Shown here: positions 7,351-14,361 of the stretch, in pieces | Layout of the letters: each line of letters begins with the position of its first letter | How positions within the stretch are numbered: the stretch's first letter is position 1 | Source: CAYFHQ01 sp964342805 | Lineage (GTDB): Bacteria > Bacillota > Clostridia > Peptostreptococcales > Acidaminobacteraceae | Reading direction: 5' to 3' | Length of the DNA: 14,361 bases | NCBI GenBank assembly: GCA_964342805.1 | Contig: CAYFHQ010000094.1 | Location: 1 to 14,361 of the forward strand | Program-made: the position numbers and the translations under genes | Notes under the pieces: generated by a model | What the model saw: only the letters and a program-made list of their open reading frames with translations | Databases searched by the model: none | Told to the model about the DNA's origin: nothing

Positions 7351-10300
7351 CGAATTCACAAAATTAAATGCTGAAAAATCAAACTCCTTCATGGAGATGG
7401 GGACGGATAAGTGAATTTGTCCTTTTAGCTGCTGGCCTTCCCAAAGGGGCATGACAATCAAGGACTTCCAATTGGGCTTGCCACTGGAAGCGTCCATTTC
7501 CCCAATATCATTCCAGTTAATAAAGAAATCACCGGTTTCACTATCCAAGAAACGCTCCACAATATCATGGTCCACTTCCCTGTCACTCCAACCTTCAAGA
7601 CCCTTCTCTTTAGACCAGGAGGACGTCACTGCCCCCTCCTCAAGAACCACTAGGGTGCCCGTGCTGGCCTCAGTAATATCCAGTAGGGTCGTCATCAGTT
7701 GATAGACCTTGCCATTGCGAGACTCGTCTGATCCCAATAGGCCAATAATGTCCATCATGGCTTGGATGTTTCGAGTGTCATTGGAAATATTGCCTGTCAA
7801 AATCCCAGCCAGTTTATCGAAACGAGACCGGTCCTGACCAATGTTACGATTCCACAAGGTCGTTTGGTTTCGCCCATTGTTCTTGGAACAATATAGGGCC
7901 TGGTCCGCTTTTTCTATCAGTTCCTCTTCATTTAAACCATGGTGGGGATAGGTTGAAATCCCCAAACTAATGGTAATAGGTTGCTCATTGCTCACGCCGA
8001 TGTTTTCCATTATTCTACGGCGGAGCTTTTCACAGACTTCAAGGGCCTGGTCTTGGTTGGTGTCCGGCAGGAGAATAATAAACTCTTCACCACCATATCG
8101 TCCTATCAAGTCAGTGTCCCGAAGGCCCATTTTTAATTCTGCCCCAAGTTTCCTGAGGATCTCGTCCCCCTTACGGTGGCCAAACTGGTCATTGATCAGT
8201 TTAAACTTATCAATATCACACATAACCACGGACAACTTACGATTTTCTGACCTGGCCATGGCCAGCTCCACCGCAAAGCGTTCCTCCATGTACTTCCGAA
8301 GGTAGACCCCGGTCAACTTATCCACAGTAGACAACTTCTTCATATTATAGTTATCAATCATGACATACAGCATGTTCCGCAGGTTGCGAAGTTCTTTTAG
8401 GACGTCTGGCGAAAATCGATTAAAAACTTGTGCTGCTTCTAAATAGAGGTATCCGGTCACACCCACGTTTTTCCGGACCTTGTCCGACTGCCTACGCTTG
8501 GGTTGAGACTCTGGATCAGCCCCTGGCTCCCGGATGGGCAACAAGAGCATGGACTTGTCATGGCGCTTGCCCCTTCTGGAATCCGGTGTATCCGTCAGTT
8601 TGTTGGTCACAATACCCAGGTCATCATGGCCAAGGATACTGAGGACTTTAGGCAGATCAGGTAGGTGTTCTTCATTGTTGAGGCGGATGATTTCAGTCGT
8701 ATTCCCCGCATCGTCAGTGATATACAAACACCCTCGGTCTGCTACCGTTTGCTGGATACAATACATAAGGATGGTCTGCAAGTTGGACAGTTCATCCCGC
8801 TTGAAGTTTACAATGAGATCATCGACAGACTGCATGGGTTGGTCATACTTCTCCCTGTACATGCTAAAAATCGATGCCTGGAATTTTTCGTTTTGATACA
8901 ACTTTTGAACATTTGCAACTTCAAAGAACTCTTCAATGGAGTCCGCCCCCCTCTCACTCAGGTCGAAGTGGCCTTCATGACTCTGGTCACCCAGGACGCG
9001 GTTTTCAAGTTCATTTATTTTATGTTTTAAATTGTTCTTCACATCATCATAGAGCAGGTAGCTTTCCCGATATTCGTCCGGCATTTGGTAGGTCAGTTCT
9101 CGAATGATCTCCATGGCAGAAAGGTAATTGGTCAAGGCCTGATATTCATTGGCCTTGGACAAGTATTCATCCCCGATCAATTGGTGGACAAACCACCGGT
9201 CCTCCGGTGTAAGGCTCTTGTCAGCGCTACGCATAATTTGCTCATAATGGTCAATCCGGTTGTCCTCAAACACGCCTCGAAGTAAGTCACTGCGGGCATT
9301 GAACAAGGTGGACGTATATAGGATTTCAAGTTTGGCATCCATATCCAATAACTGCTTGGTTTGAATGAACTTCTTACCGACTATAAAACCACGGCATATG
9401 TTGTAGATCATCCACCGCAGCTGCTTGGCTTGGAGGGCTGATAGGTCAGACTCTACAATTGCCTTTAGCCTATCCATATCCAACCGCTTTTCAAACCTGC
9501 GATGGCCCCTTTGTAGGGTTTTAGCATAAATGCCATAGGCCTCATAGGAAGTCGTATGGGAGACCGCAAAGTCTGCAAACCGTTCGATCAAAATACCAAG
9601 GGCCCGGTCCGACTTGTCCAGCCGGCGGCTAATAAGGGCAACTTCCAAATGCAACTCATAATATTCCTTTAGCGAGTCTGGACTGATGTCTGCCTCTTGG
9701 AATTCCAAATCCAACTTTGCCAAAAAGGCATGGACCCGCTTATAGTCGTTTTTAAACAAGTAGGTACGACAAAGAACCAGCATGACCTGGTAGAGTTGCT
9801 TCTTACTTTCAGAACGTTCGGCACTGGACATGGCCATATTCAAATACTGGGTGGCCAGGTCATATTGGTCTTCTACCAGGTAGCTTTCCCCAATATTGAG
9901 TAGGTAAATGGCTTCCCCTTGTAGAATATTCAAGTCAGAAACAATGGCCTGGGCGTCCAGAAACTGCTGTCTGGCGTCTTCCAGTTGTCCCAAGACTTCC
10001 AGGTAGTAAACACCCAAATTATTGAGTGCCTTGGCTTCCTCAAATTTATTACCACAGGTACGGAACTGGGCAATGGCCTTTCTAAAGTAGGACAAGGCTT
10101 CATCGTCATCGATCTTCATTTTCCATATGGCCAGTTCACTGTAAAAACGGCCCAAATAGAAGTCATTATTAGACTGATGCGCCTTTGCCGTGTACTCCGG
10201 CAGGAGTTGGACATATCCCTCTACTTCACCGGTGACATTGTAAAGGACCACCAACCAGTAAACGGATTCAAACTCCCCTGCCTCGTAATCAATTTCCTTG

Positions 10301-12678
10301 GCCCGAAGTCGACATTGTTCCAAACTTTGGTAGGCTGTGCTGAGCTGGTTGTTCTCAATGGCGATCGCTCCCAGCTGGATCAAGGCGTCAATCTCCTGGC
10401 GGACCATGTCATTTTCCCGAGCAATGGTTACTGCGTCTTGAAAGAAGCCCGTCGCCTCAGTCATGCTCCCCATGAGGCGTTTTATCCGACCAATATGATA
10501 TAGAAGTTCAGGAATTCGTGCATTATGGTCGAACTGCCGGTGGAGGCCTACTGCCCGCTCATAGAAGTCAATGGCTTGGTTGTAGATACCAAACTGCTCC
10601 ATTTCCTCTGCAGCGATCATACAGTATTCTATGGCCCGTTCGTCCTGATTACTCTTAATCAGGTGGTGGATCAGGGCCCCACTGAGGTGGCGTCCCCGGT
10701 CCTCATATAAATTCTCCAACCGATTGGCCGCCAGGTGGTGGAGGACAATCAGTTGATCTTCGTCAATGTGTTTATAAATGTATGATTTTAAGCCAACTGC
10801 TGAAAAATCATAGGTATAGCCCCAGTCACCAAATTTTTCTGTGAGGTGACCCGCTTGAACCAATTCCCGTAGGCCTTGGTCAATCACGTTTTCTTCCAAG
10901 TCATCAATCATGGAAGTGACCAATTGAAAACCCACAGGCTCATTGAAGACACTCAAGGTGTCCACAATCTGCCGCATTACCGGTGTCAATTGGCTGATAT
11001 AGGCGCTGAGGGTCTCGTCATTTCCAACGATCTCCTCATATTGAAGCATTTGCTCAGGAAGATTGAACTGCCATTTTCGCTCCTCGTTCACCCACAGGTA
11101 TTTCCGGATATAAAGGGTGTTGAGAAGTTCCTGCATTTGGCGAGGGTTCCCCTCCGTTGCCTTCATGAGTTCCGTCGTTAAACCCATATGGGCCCGGGCG
11201 ATTCCCAAGTTCATGCTAATAAAGTCAGACGCCTCCTCATAGGTACAAGGCGTCAACTGATAGGAATGAATTTGATCATAACTATTCCAAGCGAAATTTG
11301 AGTCTGTTCCATGACTGATGATGACATAGAAGCTGTTGGCTCTTTCGTCGCTGAATAGAAAGTCCAAAATCGTCTCTTCATACCGGCTGAGGTACTCACA
11401 ATTATCTAAAATAAGCACAAAGGGAACTTCTTGGGCATAATCGCTTAAAAAATTGTAGAGTCTATTGGCCAGACGTAGGTGTTCCTTGTCCTCAGACAGC
11501 ATTTTTGAAGGCTGGATGTCCCACCGTTCCCGAAGCTCTGGAAAGAGCTTTACCAGCTCAGGTCCATACTTCTGAATCAGCTCATAACTGACCTTGTCTC
11601 CAAACACAATCTTAGACAGAATGTGTTTCAAGGAGCCAAAGGCCTCGTCCCACGTCCGGTTAAGGTCCTGTTTAATGACATCTAAGCCTTTAAAACGCAG
11701 TCTGTAGTCCAGTTCCTGAAGTAGACGGCTTTTTCCGAGGCCCTTGCCACCATAAACGCGGCTGGCTACAGTTCCCCGACGTTGGTCCAGTCGCTCAAAA
11801 ACCTGGTCTTCAATCTGACTTAAGATGCGCTCGTTACCCACATACTGGGTTTTCTGCTGTAACTTTTCGTAGGCTGCTTGGTCTGAAAAAGCATAGTTCA
11901 ACCGAAGGGTGTCTACCAAATCCTCAACAAAGGCATTAATGTCCTCGTAACGATTTTCCATAATACTGGACGTAACCCGCTGGATCACGTCATGCATGGC
12001 ATTGTCCTCTTCTCCATTGTGGATCAAGTGTATGGAGTCATAGGACACGTCCAGTTTATAGTATAAAAAGTAGAGTACGATCCCCAGGGCATAGAGGTCT
12101 GAGGAAAACTCAAATTGCTCGCTCCAAGTGGTTTCAGGCGCCAAGAAGGCCCGGTTGTCGTCTGAGGCGAACCGAGTAATATCCACATAGTGGTGGACAT
12201 AGGGCAGGCTATTCAACTTGAGTTTGAGGCCTTGAGGGGTCCGCAAAATTACCACATTGTCCAGGTTCAAATAGCGATACTTGAGTCCCCTGAAGTGGAG
12301 GTACTGCATAATTCGACAAAGCTGGGTAATGACGTCGTTGATCTCGTCCCTGTTTAAGACCCGGTGGTCTACCCGGTCTCCTTCGTCTATATACTCGGCA
12401 GTGTATAGGTACTGGAGCCTTGAAATTTGTTGGTTATCCACACTTTTCAACACTTCGAAGGTGTATGCACTGCGAATGTTATCATGATGCACCGATGACC
12501 AAGTTCGATACTCCCTTGCAAATAGGGCCATGGTATCGGATTTAGAATACTCTCGATTAAATACCTTTAGGAGTACAACCCGGTCATGATTCATCAGATC
12601 GACTGCATGATAAATATCACCTGTATTGTCTTGCTCAATTGTCCGTATGATTCGATAGCGTCGATTGATGATTTTCAC
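7321..12678 (-). CDS. Pseudokinase-STAND ATPase-TPR-GAF-GGDEF-GAF signalling protein
   Basis: A 1785-residue, apparently cytoplasmic multidomain protein with no clear membrane segment. Residues 8-262 have a Ser/Thr kinase fold: Lys38, Glu56, APE at 180-182 and SDLYALG at 193-199 are kept, but HRD is YRY (134-136), DFG is NSL (156-158) and the glycine loop is degraded, so it is probably a pseudokinase. Residues about 281-540 form a STAND/AAA ATPase (Walker A GGKGLGKS, 310-317; Walker B LILDN, 422-426). Helical TPR-like repeats span about 680-1215. A GAF-like domain (about 1285-1445) precedes a GGDEF diguanylate cyclase (1452-1610) with GGEEF at 1529-1533, metal ligand Asp1488 and I-site RDTD at 1520-1523. 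A divergent GAF-like domain ends the protein (about 1635-1785). The likely output is c-di-GMP. The start is GTG, 17 nt after marR, with GGAGG 8 nt upstream. Confidence 0.88.
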   Translation of the reverse strand: MKIINRRYRIIRTIEQDNTGDIYHAVDLMNHDRVVLLKVFNREYSKSDTMALFAREYRTWSSVHHDNIRSAYTFEVLKSVDNQQISRLQYLYTAEYIDEGDRVDHRVLNRDEINDVITQLCRIMQYLHFRGLKYRYLNLDNVVILRTPQGLKLKLNSLPYVHHYVDITRFASDDNRAFLAPETTWSEQFEFSSDLYALGIVLYFLYYKLDVSYDSIHLIHNGEEDNAMHDVIQRVTSSIMENRYEDINAFVEDLVDTLRLNYAFSDQAAYEKLQQKTQYVGNERILSQIEDQVFERLDQRRGTVASRVYGGKGLGKSRLLQELDYRLRFKGLDVIKQDLNRTWDEAFGSLKHILSKIVFGDKVSYELIQKYGPELVKLFPELRERWDIQPSKMLSEDKEHLRLANRLYNFLSDYAQEVPFVLILDNCEYLSRYEETILDFLFSDERANSFYVIISHGTDSNFAWNSYDQIHSYQLTPCTYEEASDFISMNLGIARAHMGLTTELMKATEGNPRQMQELLNTLYIRKYLWVNEERKWQFNLPEQMLQYEEIVGNDETLSAYISQLTPVMRQIVDTLSVFNEPVGFQLVTSMIDDLEENVIDQGLRELVQAGHLTEKFGDWGYTYDFSAVGLKSYIYKHIDEDQLIVLHHLAANRLENLYEDRGRHLSGALIHHLIKSNQDERAIEYCMIAAEEMEQFGIYNQAIDFYERAVGLHRQFDHNARIPELLYHIGRIKRLMGSMTEATGFFQDAVTIARENDMVRQEIDALIQLGAIAIENNQLSTAYQSLEQCRLRAKEIDYEAGEFESVYWLVVLYNVTGEVEGYVQLLPEYTAKAHQSNNDFYLGRFYSELAIWKMKIDDDEALSYFRKAIAQFRTCGNKFEEAKALNNLGVYYLEVLGQLEDARQQFLDAQAIVSDLNILQGEAIYLLNIGESYLVEDQYDLATQYLNMAMSSAERSESKKQLYQVMLVLCRTYLFKNDYKRVHAFLAKLDLEFQEADISPDSLKEYYELHLEVALISRRLDKSDRALGILIERFADFAVSHTTSYEAYGIYAKTLQRGHRRFEKRLDMDRLKAIVESDLSALQAKQLRWMIYNICRGFIVGKKFIQTKQLLDMDAKLEILYTSTLFNARSDLLRGVFEDNRIDHYEQIMRSADKSLTPEDRWFVHQLIGDEYLSKANEYQALTNYLSAMEIIRELTYQMPDEYRESYLLYDDVKNNLKHKINELENRVLGDQSHEGHFDLSERGADSIEEFFEVANVQKLYQNEKFQASIFSMYREKYDQPMQSVDDLIVNFKRDELSNLQTILMYCIQQTVADRGCLYITDDAGNTTEIIRLNNEEHLPDLPKVLSILGHDDLGIVTNKLTDTPDSRRGKRHDKSMLLLPIREPGADPESQPKRRQSDKVRKNVGVTGYLYLEAAQVFNRFSPDVLKELRNLRNMLYVMIDNYNMKKLSTVDKLTGVYLRKYMEERFAVELAMARSENRKLSVVMCDIDKFKLINDQFGHRKGDEILRKLGAELKMGLRDTDLIGRYGGEEFIILLPDTNQDQALEVCEKLRRRIMENIGVSNEQPITISLGISTYPHHGLNEEELIEKADQALYCSKNNGRNQTTLWNRNIGQDRSRFDKLAGILTGNISNDTRNIQAMMDIIGLLGSDESRNGKVYQLMTTLLDITEASTGTLVVLEEGAVTSSWSKEKGLEGWSDREVDHDIVERFLDSETGDFFINWNDIGEMDASSGKPNWKSLIVMPLWEGQQLKGQIHLSVPISMKEFDFSAFNFVNSVSSVALRLL

Positions 12679-12686
12679 AAGTCATG

Positions 12687-12691
12687 CCTCC
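12687..12691 (-). promoter_or_regulatory. Ribosome binding site deciding the GTG start of the giant gene
   Basis: GGAGG on the minus strand lies 8 nt before the GTG at 12678-12676. An ATG between them (12685-12683) is out of frame with the long coding region, so GTG is the only well placed start. The site lies between the marR stop and this start. Confidence 0.75.
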
Positions 12692-12695
12692 GTTG

Positions 12696-13139
12696 CTAAA
12701 TTTCCATGCGCTCGTTTAGGGCAGAAAATACGTCTCTAATGTTGGCAATGCCGTCCTGACCCAAGTCAGATACTACATTCTCCAGGTATTTTCTTCTTGT
12801 ATACAGTACTTCTTCCAAGAGGTTGTGGCCCTTTTCCAGTACTCGAATACGTACAATTCGTCTGTCTTTTTCGTCCTTTACACGGACAACCAGATCGTTT
12901 CGCTCCATACGGTCCAGCAGGTCTGTTACCGTACTGCAGGCCAAAAACATCTTTCCGCTCAGCTCACCGATCGTTAACTCGCCTTCCTTGATAAGGTGTT
13001 GCAACGCTTCGAACTGAGGAGGGGTGATTTCGAAATCCGATAAAATTTCTCTACCTTTTTTCTTGATCTTGCCACATACCCAACGGAAACTTTCTTCAAT
13101 ATCTACGATCATGGGATCAATTTGCGTTTTATCGCTCAT
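12696..13139 (-). CDS. MarR-family transcriptional regulator
   Basis: A 147-residue winged-helix protein of the MarR family, which act as dimers and usually repress their own operon until a ligand or oxidant releases them. The helix-turn-helix is at about 56-80 (TIGELSGKMFLACSTVTDLLDRMER) and the wing at 84-99 includes the family's Asp-Arg-Arg (92-94). Long N- and C-terminal helices fit the dimer interface. Two cysteines, at 22 and 68, leave redox sensing open but do not prove it. ATG at 13139 is chosen because AGGAGG lies 6 nt upstream; a TTG codon immediately before it would be too close. The gene is first in the operon, 17 nt before the giant c-di-GMP-type gene, whose expression it probably controls. 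Confidence 0.9.
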   Translation of the reverse strand: MSDKTQIDPMIVDIEESFRWVCGKIKKKGREILSDFEITPPQFEALQHLIKEGELTIGELSGKMFLACSTVTDLLDRMERNDLVVRVKDEKDRRIVRIRVLEKGHNLLEEVLYTRRKYLENVVSDLGQDGIANIRDVFSALNERMEI

Positions 13140-13145
13140 CAACTT

Positions 13146-13151
13146 CCTCCT
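13146..13151 (-). promoter_or_regulatory. Ribosome binding site deciding the marR start
   Basis: AGGAGG on the minus strand lies 6 nt before the ATG at 13139 but only 3 nt before the in-frame TTG at 13142, which favours the ATG. Confidence 0.75.
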
Positions 13152-13152
13152 A

Positions 13153-13192
13153 ATGGTGACTAATATAAGGTTCTGACTGTATTATACACCAT
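13153..13192. promoter_or_regulatory. Imperfect inverted repeat, candidate MarR operator
   Basis: ATGGTGACTAATA (13153-13165) and TATTATACACCAT (13180-13192) are inverted copies matching at 11 of 13 positions, with a 14-bp spacer. The right arm covers the marR -10 box and the left arm lies just upstream of its ribosome binding site. Position and symmetry suit an autoregulatory operator. The spacer is longer than a single typical MarR site, so the arms could be two half-operators or an mRNA leader hairpin. Confidence 0.4.
13181..13186 (-). promoter_or_regulatory. Probable -10 box of the marR operon
   Basis: TATAAT on the minus strand (13186-13181) lies 42 nt before the marR ATG. No convincing -35 hexamer is seen 16-18 nt upstream, so recognition may need an activator or the match may be weak. 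It falls inside the right arm of an inverted repeat that may be the MarR operator. Confidence 0.45.
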
Positions 13193-13270
13193 AACCCACT
13201 CGTTTTCCTATGGATTTTCCTGTAAAACTTTCTGGGTATTTGAACGTTAAAATGGGTAAATTCGTAACAA

Positions 13271-13299
13271 TTGCGAAACTGATTACATTTTGGTATCAT
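13271..13299 (+). promoter_or_regulatory. Promoter of the M23 peptidase gene
   Basis: TTGCGA (13271-13276) and TATCAT (13294-13299) are 17 nt apart, with TGG directly before the -10 giving an extended -10. The predicted start near 13306 gives a leader of about 26 nt before the ATG at 13332. It is divergent from the marR promoter, about 85 bp away. Confidence 0.7.
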
Positions 13300-13331
13300 A
13301 TTGATAGGTTTATCCGTTCTAAGGGGGCACT

Positions 13332-14339
13332 ATGAGTAGATTCAAGAAGCTCCGTGACCGGCTGGATCAGTCTTTTACCTTTCTGTTCATTCCAGATGCT
13401 TCGCATCATATTCGCAAATTCAAGCTAAAAGTTCCTGTTTTTTATATAAGCCTTGTCTTTTCAAGTGTTGCCCTACTGGCCTTGATCACTGGACTCACAT
13501 GGTCTGTATGGACAGGAACAGGTTTACAAGCTAAGAATTCGGTATTGGAACGGCAGTTGGCAGAAAAGAACGATCGAATTGCCCGTCTCGAAGAGCTTTA
13601 CACCATGAAAAATGCAGAACTTGAGACCATCGAGCAAAAAGTCGATGTCATCGCTACATATTACGACACCCGCCTTTCTGAGATCTCCTCTCTGGAAGAG
13701 CAGGTACGGACCATGATTTCAAAGCTGAACCAGGAAAACAGTGTGGCCCTGGCCCCCCCTATTTCCAGATCCTTTGACCGTGGCGGGTCAGACCCAACTG
13801 CTACCTTGTTATCTGACAGTGGCATGTCTGCCTTAGACGACCTCATGGCCATGGTCAGCAGTGACGAAATCTCTGAACTGCTATCTGAACAACAAGAAGA
13901 ATATACCTCTTTGATTACTGACCTGGAAGACACTTTGGACTTCCTAGAATATAAGCCTGATTTCACACCGGTTAATGGACGCATTACTTCAGGTTTTGGC
14001 CTTCGAAGAGATCCCATTACCGGTAGACGAAGCATGCACAAGGGCCTAGACATTGCCAACGATCGTGGAACACCTATCCTGGCAGCCGGCTCCGGTGTTG
14101 TGACCTATTCTGGCTATAATGGCGCTTATGGTCGTATTGTTGTCCTGTCCCACGGGTATGGATACAAAACCGTTTACGCCCACAATAATAAGAACCTGGT
14201 CAAAGTTGGCGACGTGGTCTCCAAGGGAGAACAAATCGCTGAAGTTGGTAACTCAGGTAAGAGTACAGGACCACACGTGCACTTTGAAGTACACTACCAA
14301 GGTACACAAATTGATCCGAAAACAATTCTGAAAAACTAG
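13332..14339 (+). CDS. Membrane-anchored M23 (LytM-type) peptidoglycan endopeptidase
   Basis: A 335-residue cell-wall hydrolase. The first 33 residues are basic and cytoplasmic, residues about 34-58 form one membrane segment, about 66-135 are a charged coiled coil, then a linker, and residues about 212-333 are an M23 domain. Zinc and catalytic residues are complete: His236 and Asp240 in HKGLD, His284 in YAHNN, and His315 and His317 in GPHVHFEV, so it should be an active endopeptidase that cuts peptide cross-links outside the membrane. The coiled coil is typical of division or shape-linked M23 proteins. The ATG is preceded by AAGGGGG and by its own promoter. The following gene's AGGAGG overlaps this stop, so the two form an operon. 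Confidence 0.92.
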   Translation: MSRFKKLRDRLDQSFTFLFIPDASHHIRKFKLKVPVFYISLVFSSVALLALITGLTWSVWTGTGLQAKNSVLERQLAEKNDRIARLEELYTMKNAELETIEQKVDVIATYYDTRLSEISSLEEQVRTMISKLNQENSVALAPPISRSFDRGGSDPTATLLSDSGMSALDDLMAMVSSDEISELLSEQQEEYTSLITDLEDTLDFLEYKPDFTPVNGRITSGFGLRRDPITGRRSMHKGLDIANDRGTPILAAGSGVVTYSGYNGAYGRIVVLSHGYGYKTVYAHNNKNLVKVGDVVSKGEQIAEVGNSGKSTGPHVHFEVHYQGTQIDPKTILKN

Positions 14340-14350
14340 GAGGACAACAC

Positions 14351-14361
14351 ATGTTTCCAAA
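14351..14361 (+). CDS. Start of a downstream gene, possibly a bactofilin
   Basis: ATG at 14351 follows AGGAGG (14338-14343) with a 7-nt gap, and that site overlaps the M23 stop codon, so a translated gene clearly begins here. Only Met-Phe-Pro and part of a fourth codon are visible, so the sequence itself does not identify it. In many bacteria an M23 peptidase of this membrane-coiled-coil type is followed by a bactofilin, a polymer-forming cytoskeletal protein; the bactofilin label is an inference from that context only. Confidence 0.45.

Noticed and set aside
9985..10503. Open frame of 172 codons on the plus strand inside the giant gene
   Set aside because: It is antisense to clearly recognisable TPR-coding sequence, has no ribosome binding site of note and its product resembles no family. 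The same applies to the other plus-strand frames between 7451 and 12487.
13140..13142. TTG as the marR start codon
   Set aside because: Only 3 nt from the AGGAGG site, while the next codon is an ATG at proper spacing.
13661..14059. Minus-strand frame of 132 codons opposite the M23 gene
   Set aside because: Antisense to the well supported M23 peptidase and with no recognisable product.

Overview
The window looks like chromosomal DNA of a low-to-mid GC Gram-positive bacterium (Bacillota), most likely a motile clostridial anaerobe. The basis is strong AGGAGG-type ribosome binding sites, consensus sigma-A-like promoters, a cytoplasmic DegS/DegU pair, a CcpA-like LacI-family regulator, a DUF896 (YnzC-type) protein, a YgiQ-type radical SAM protein and a clostridial-type M18 aminopeptidase. 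This is an inference from gene families; no rRNA or other species marker is present. I see no transposase, tRNA, CRISPR array, attachment site or compositional break, and no gene-free stretch longer than about 195 bases.

Layout. The left edge holds the 3' end of a LysR-type regulator on the plus strand. It converges on the minus-strand M18 aminopeptidase through a shared bidirectional terminator. Upstream of the aminopeptidase is the degS-degU operon, which ends in a hairpin terminator; the probable aminopeptidase promoter lies inside that terminator. Further right, also on the minus strand, ygiQ, a DUF896 gene and an unlinked cheW form an operon with a consensus promoter at 6233-6261 and a terminator at 3558-3594. 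Next come a CcpA-like regulator (6277-7287), a 5.4-kb gene for a 1785-residue signalling protein (7321-12678) and a MarR-family repressor (12696-13139), closely spaced as if cotranscribed in the order marR, giant gene, ccpA-like. A divergent intergenic region separates marR from a plus-strand membrane-anchored M23 peptidase, followed by the first codons of another gene, possibly a bactofilin.

The standout is the 1785-residue protein. It carries a protein-kinase fold that has lost the catalytic HRD and DFG aspartates, then a STAND/AAA-type ATPase, a long TPR array, a GAF-like domain, a GGDEF diguanylate cyclase with intact active site (GGEEF) and inhibitory site (RxxD), and a second GAF-like domain. 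It reads as a cytoplasmic signal integrator whose output is probably c-di-GMP. The upstream marR gene probably controls its expression, and an imperfect inverted repeat overlapping the marR -10 box is a candidate operator. With DegSU and CheW nearby, the region is rich in genes linked to motility and lifestyle decisions, but a functional connection between them is only inferred.
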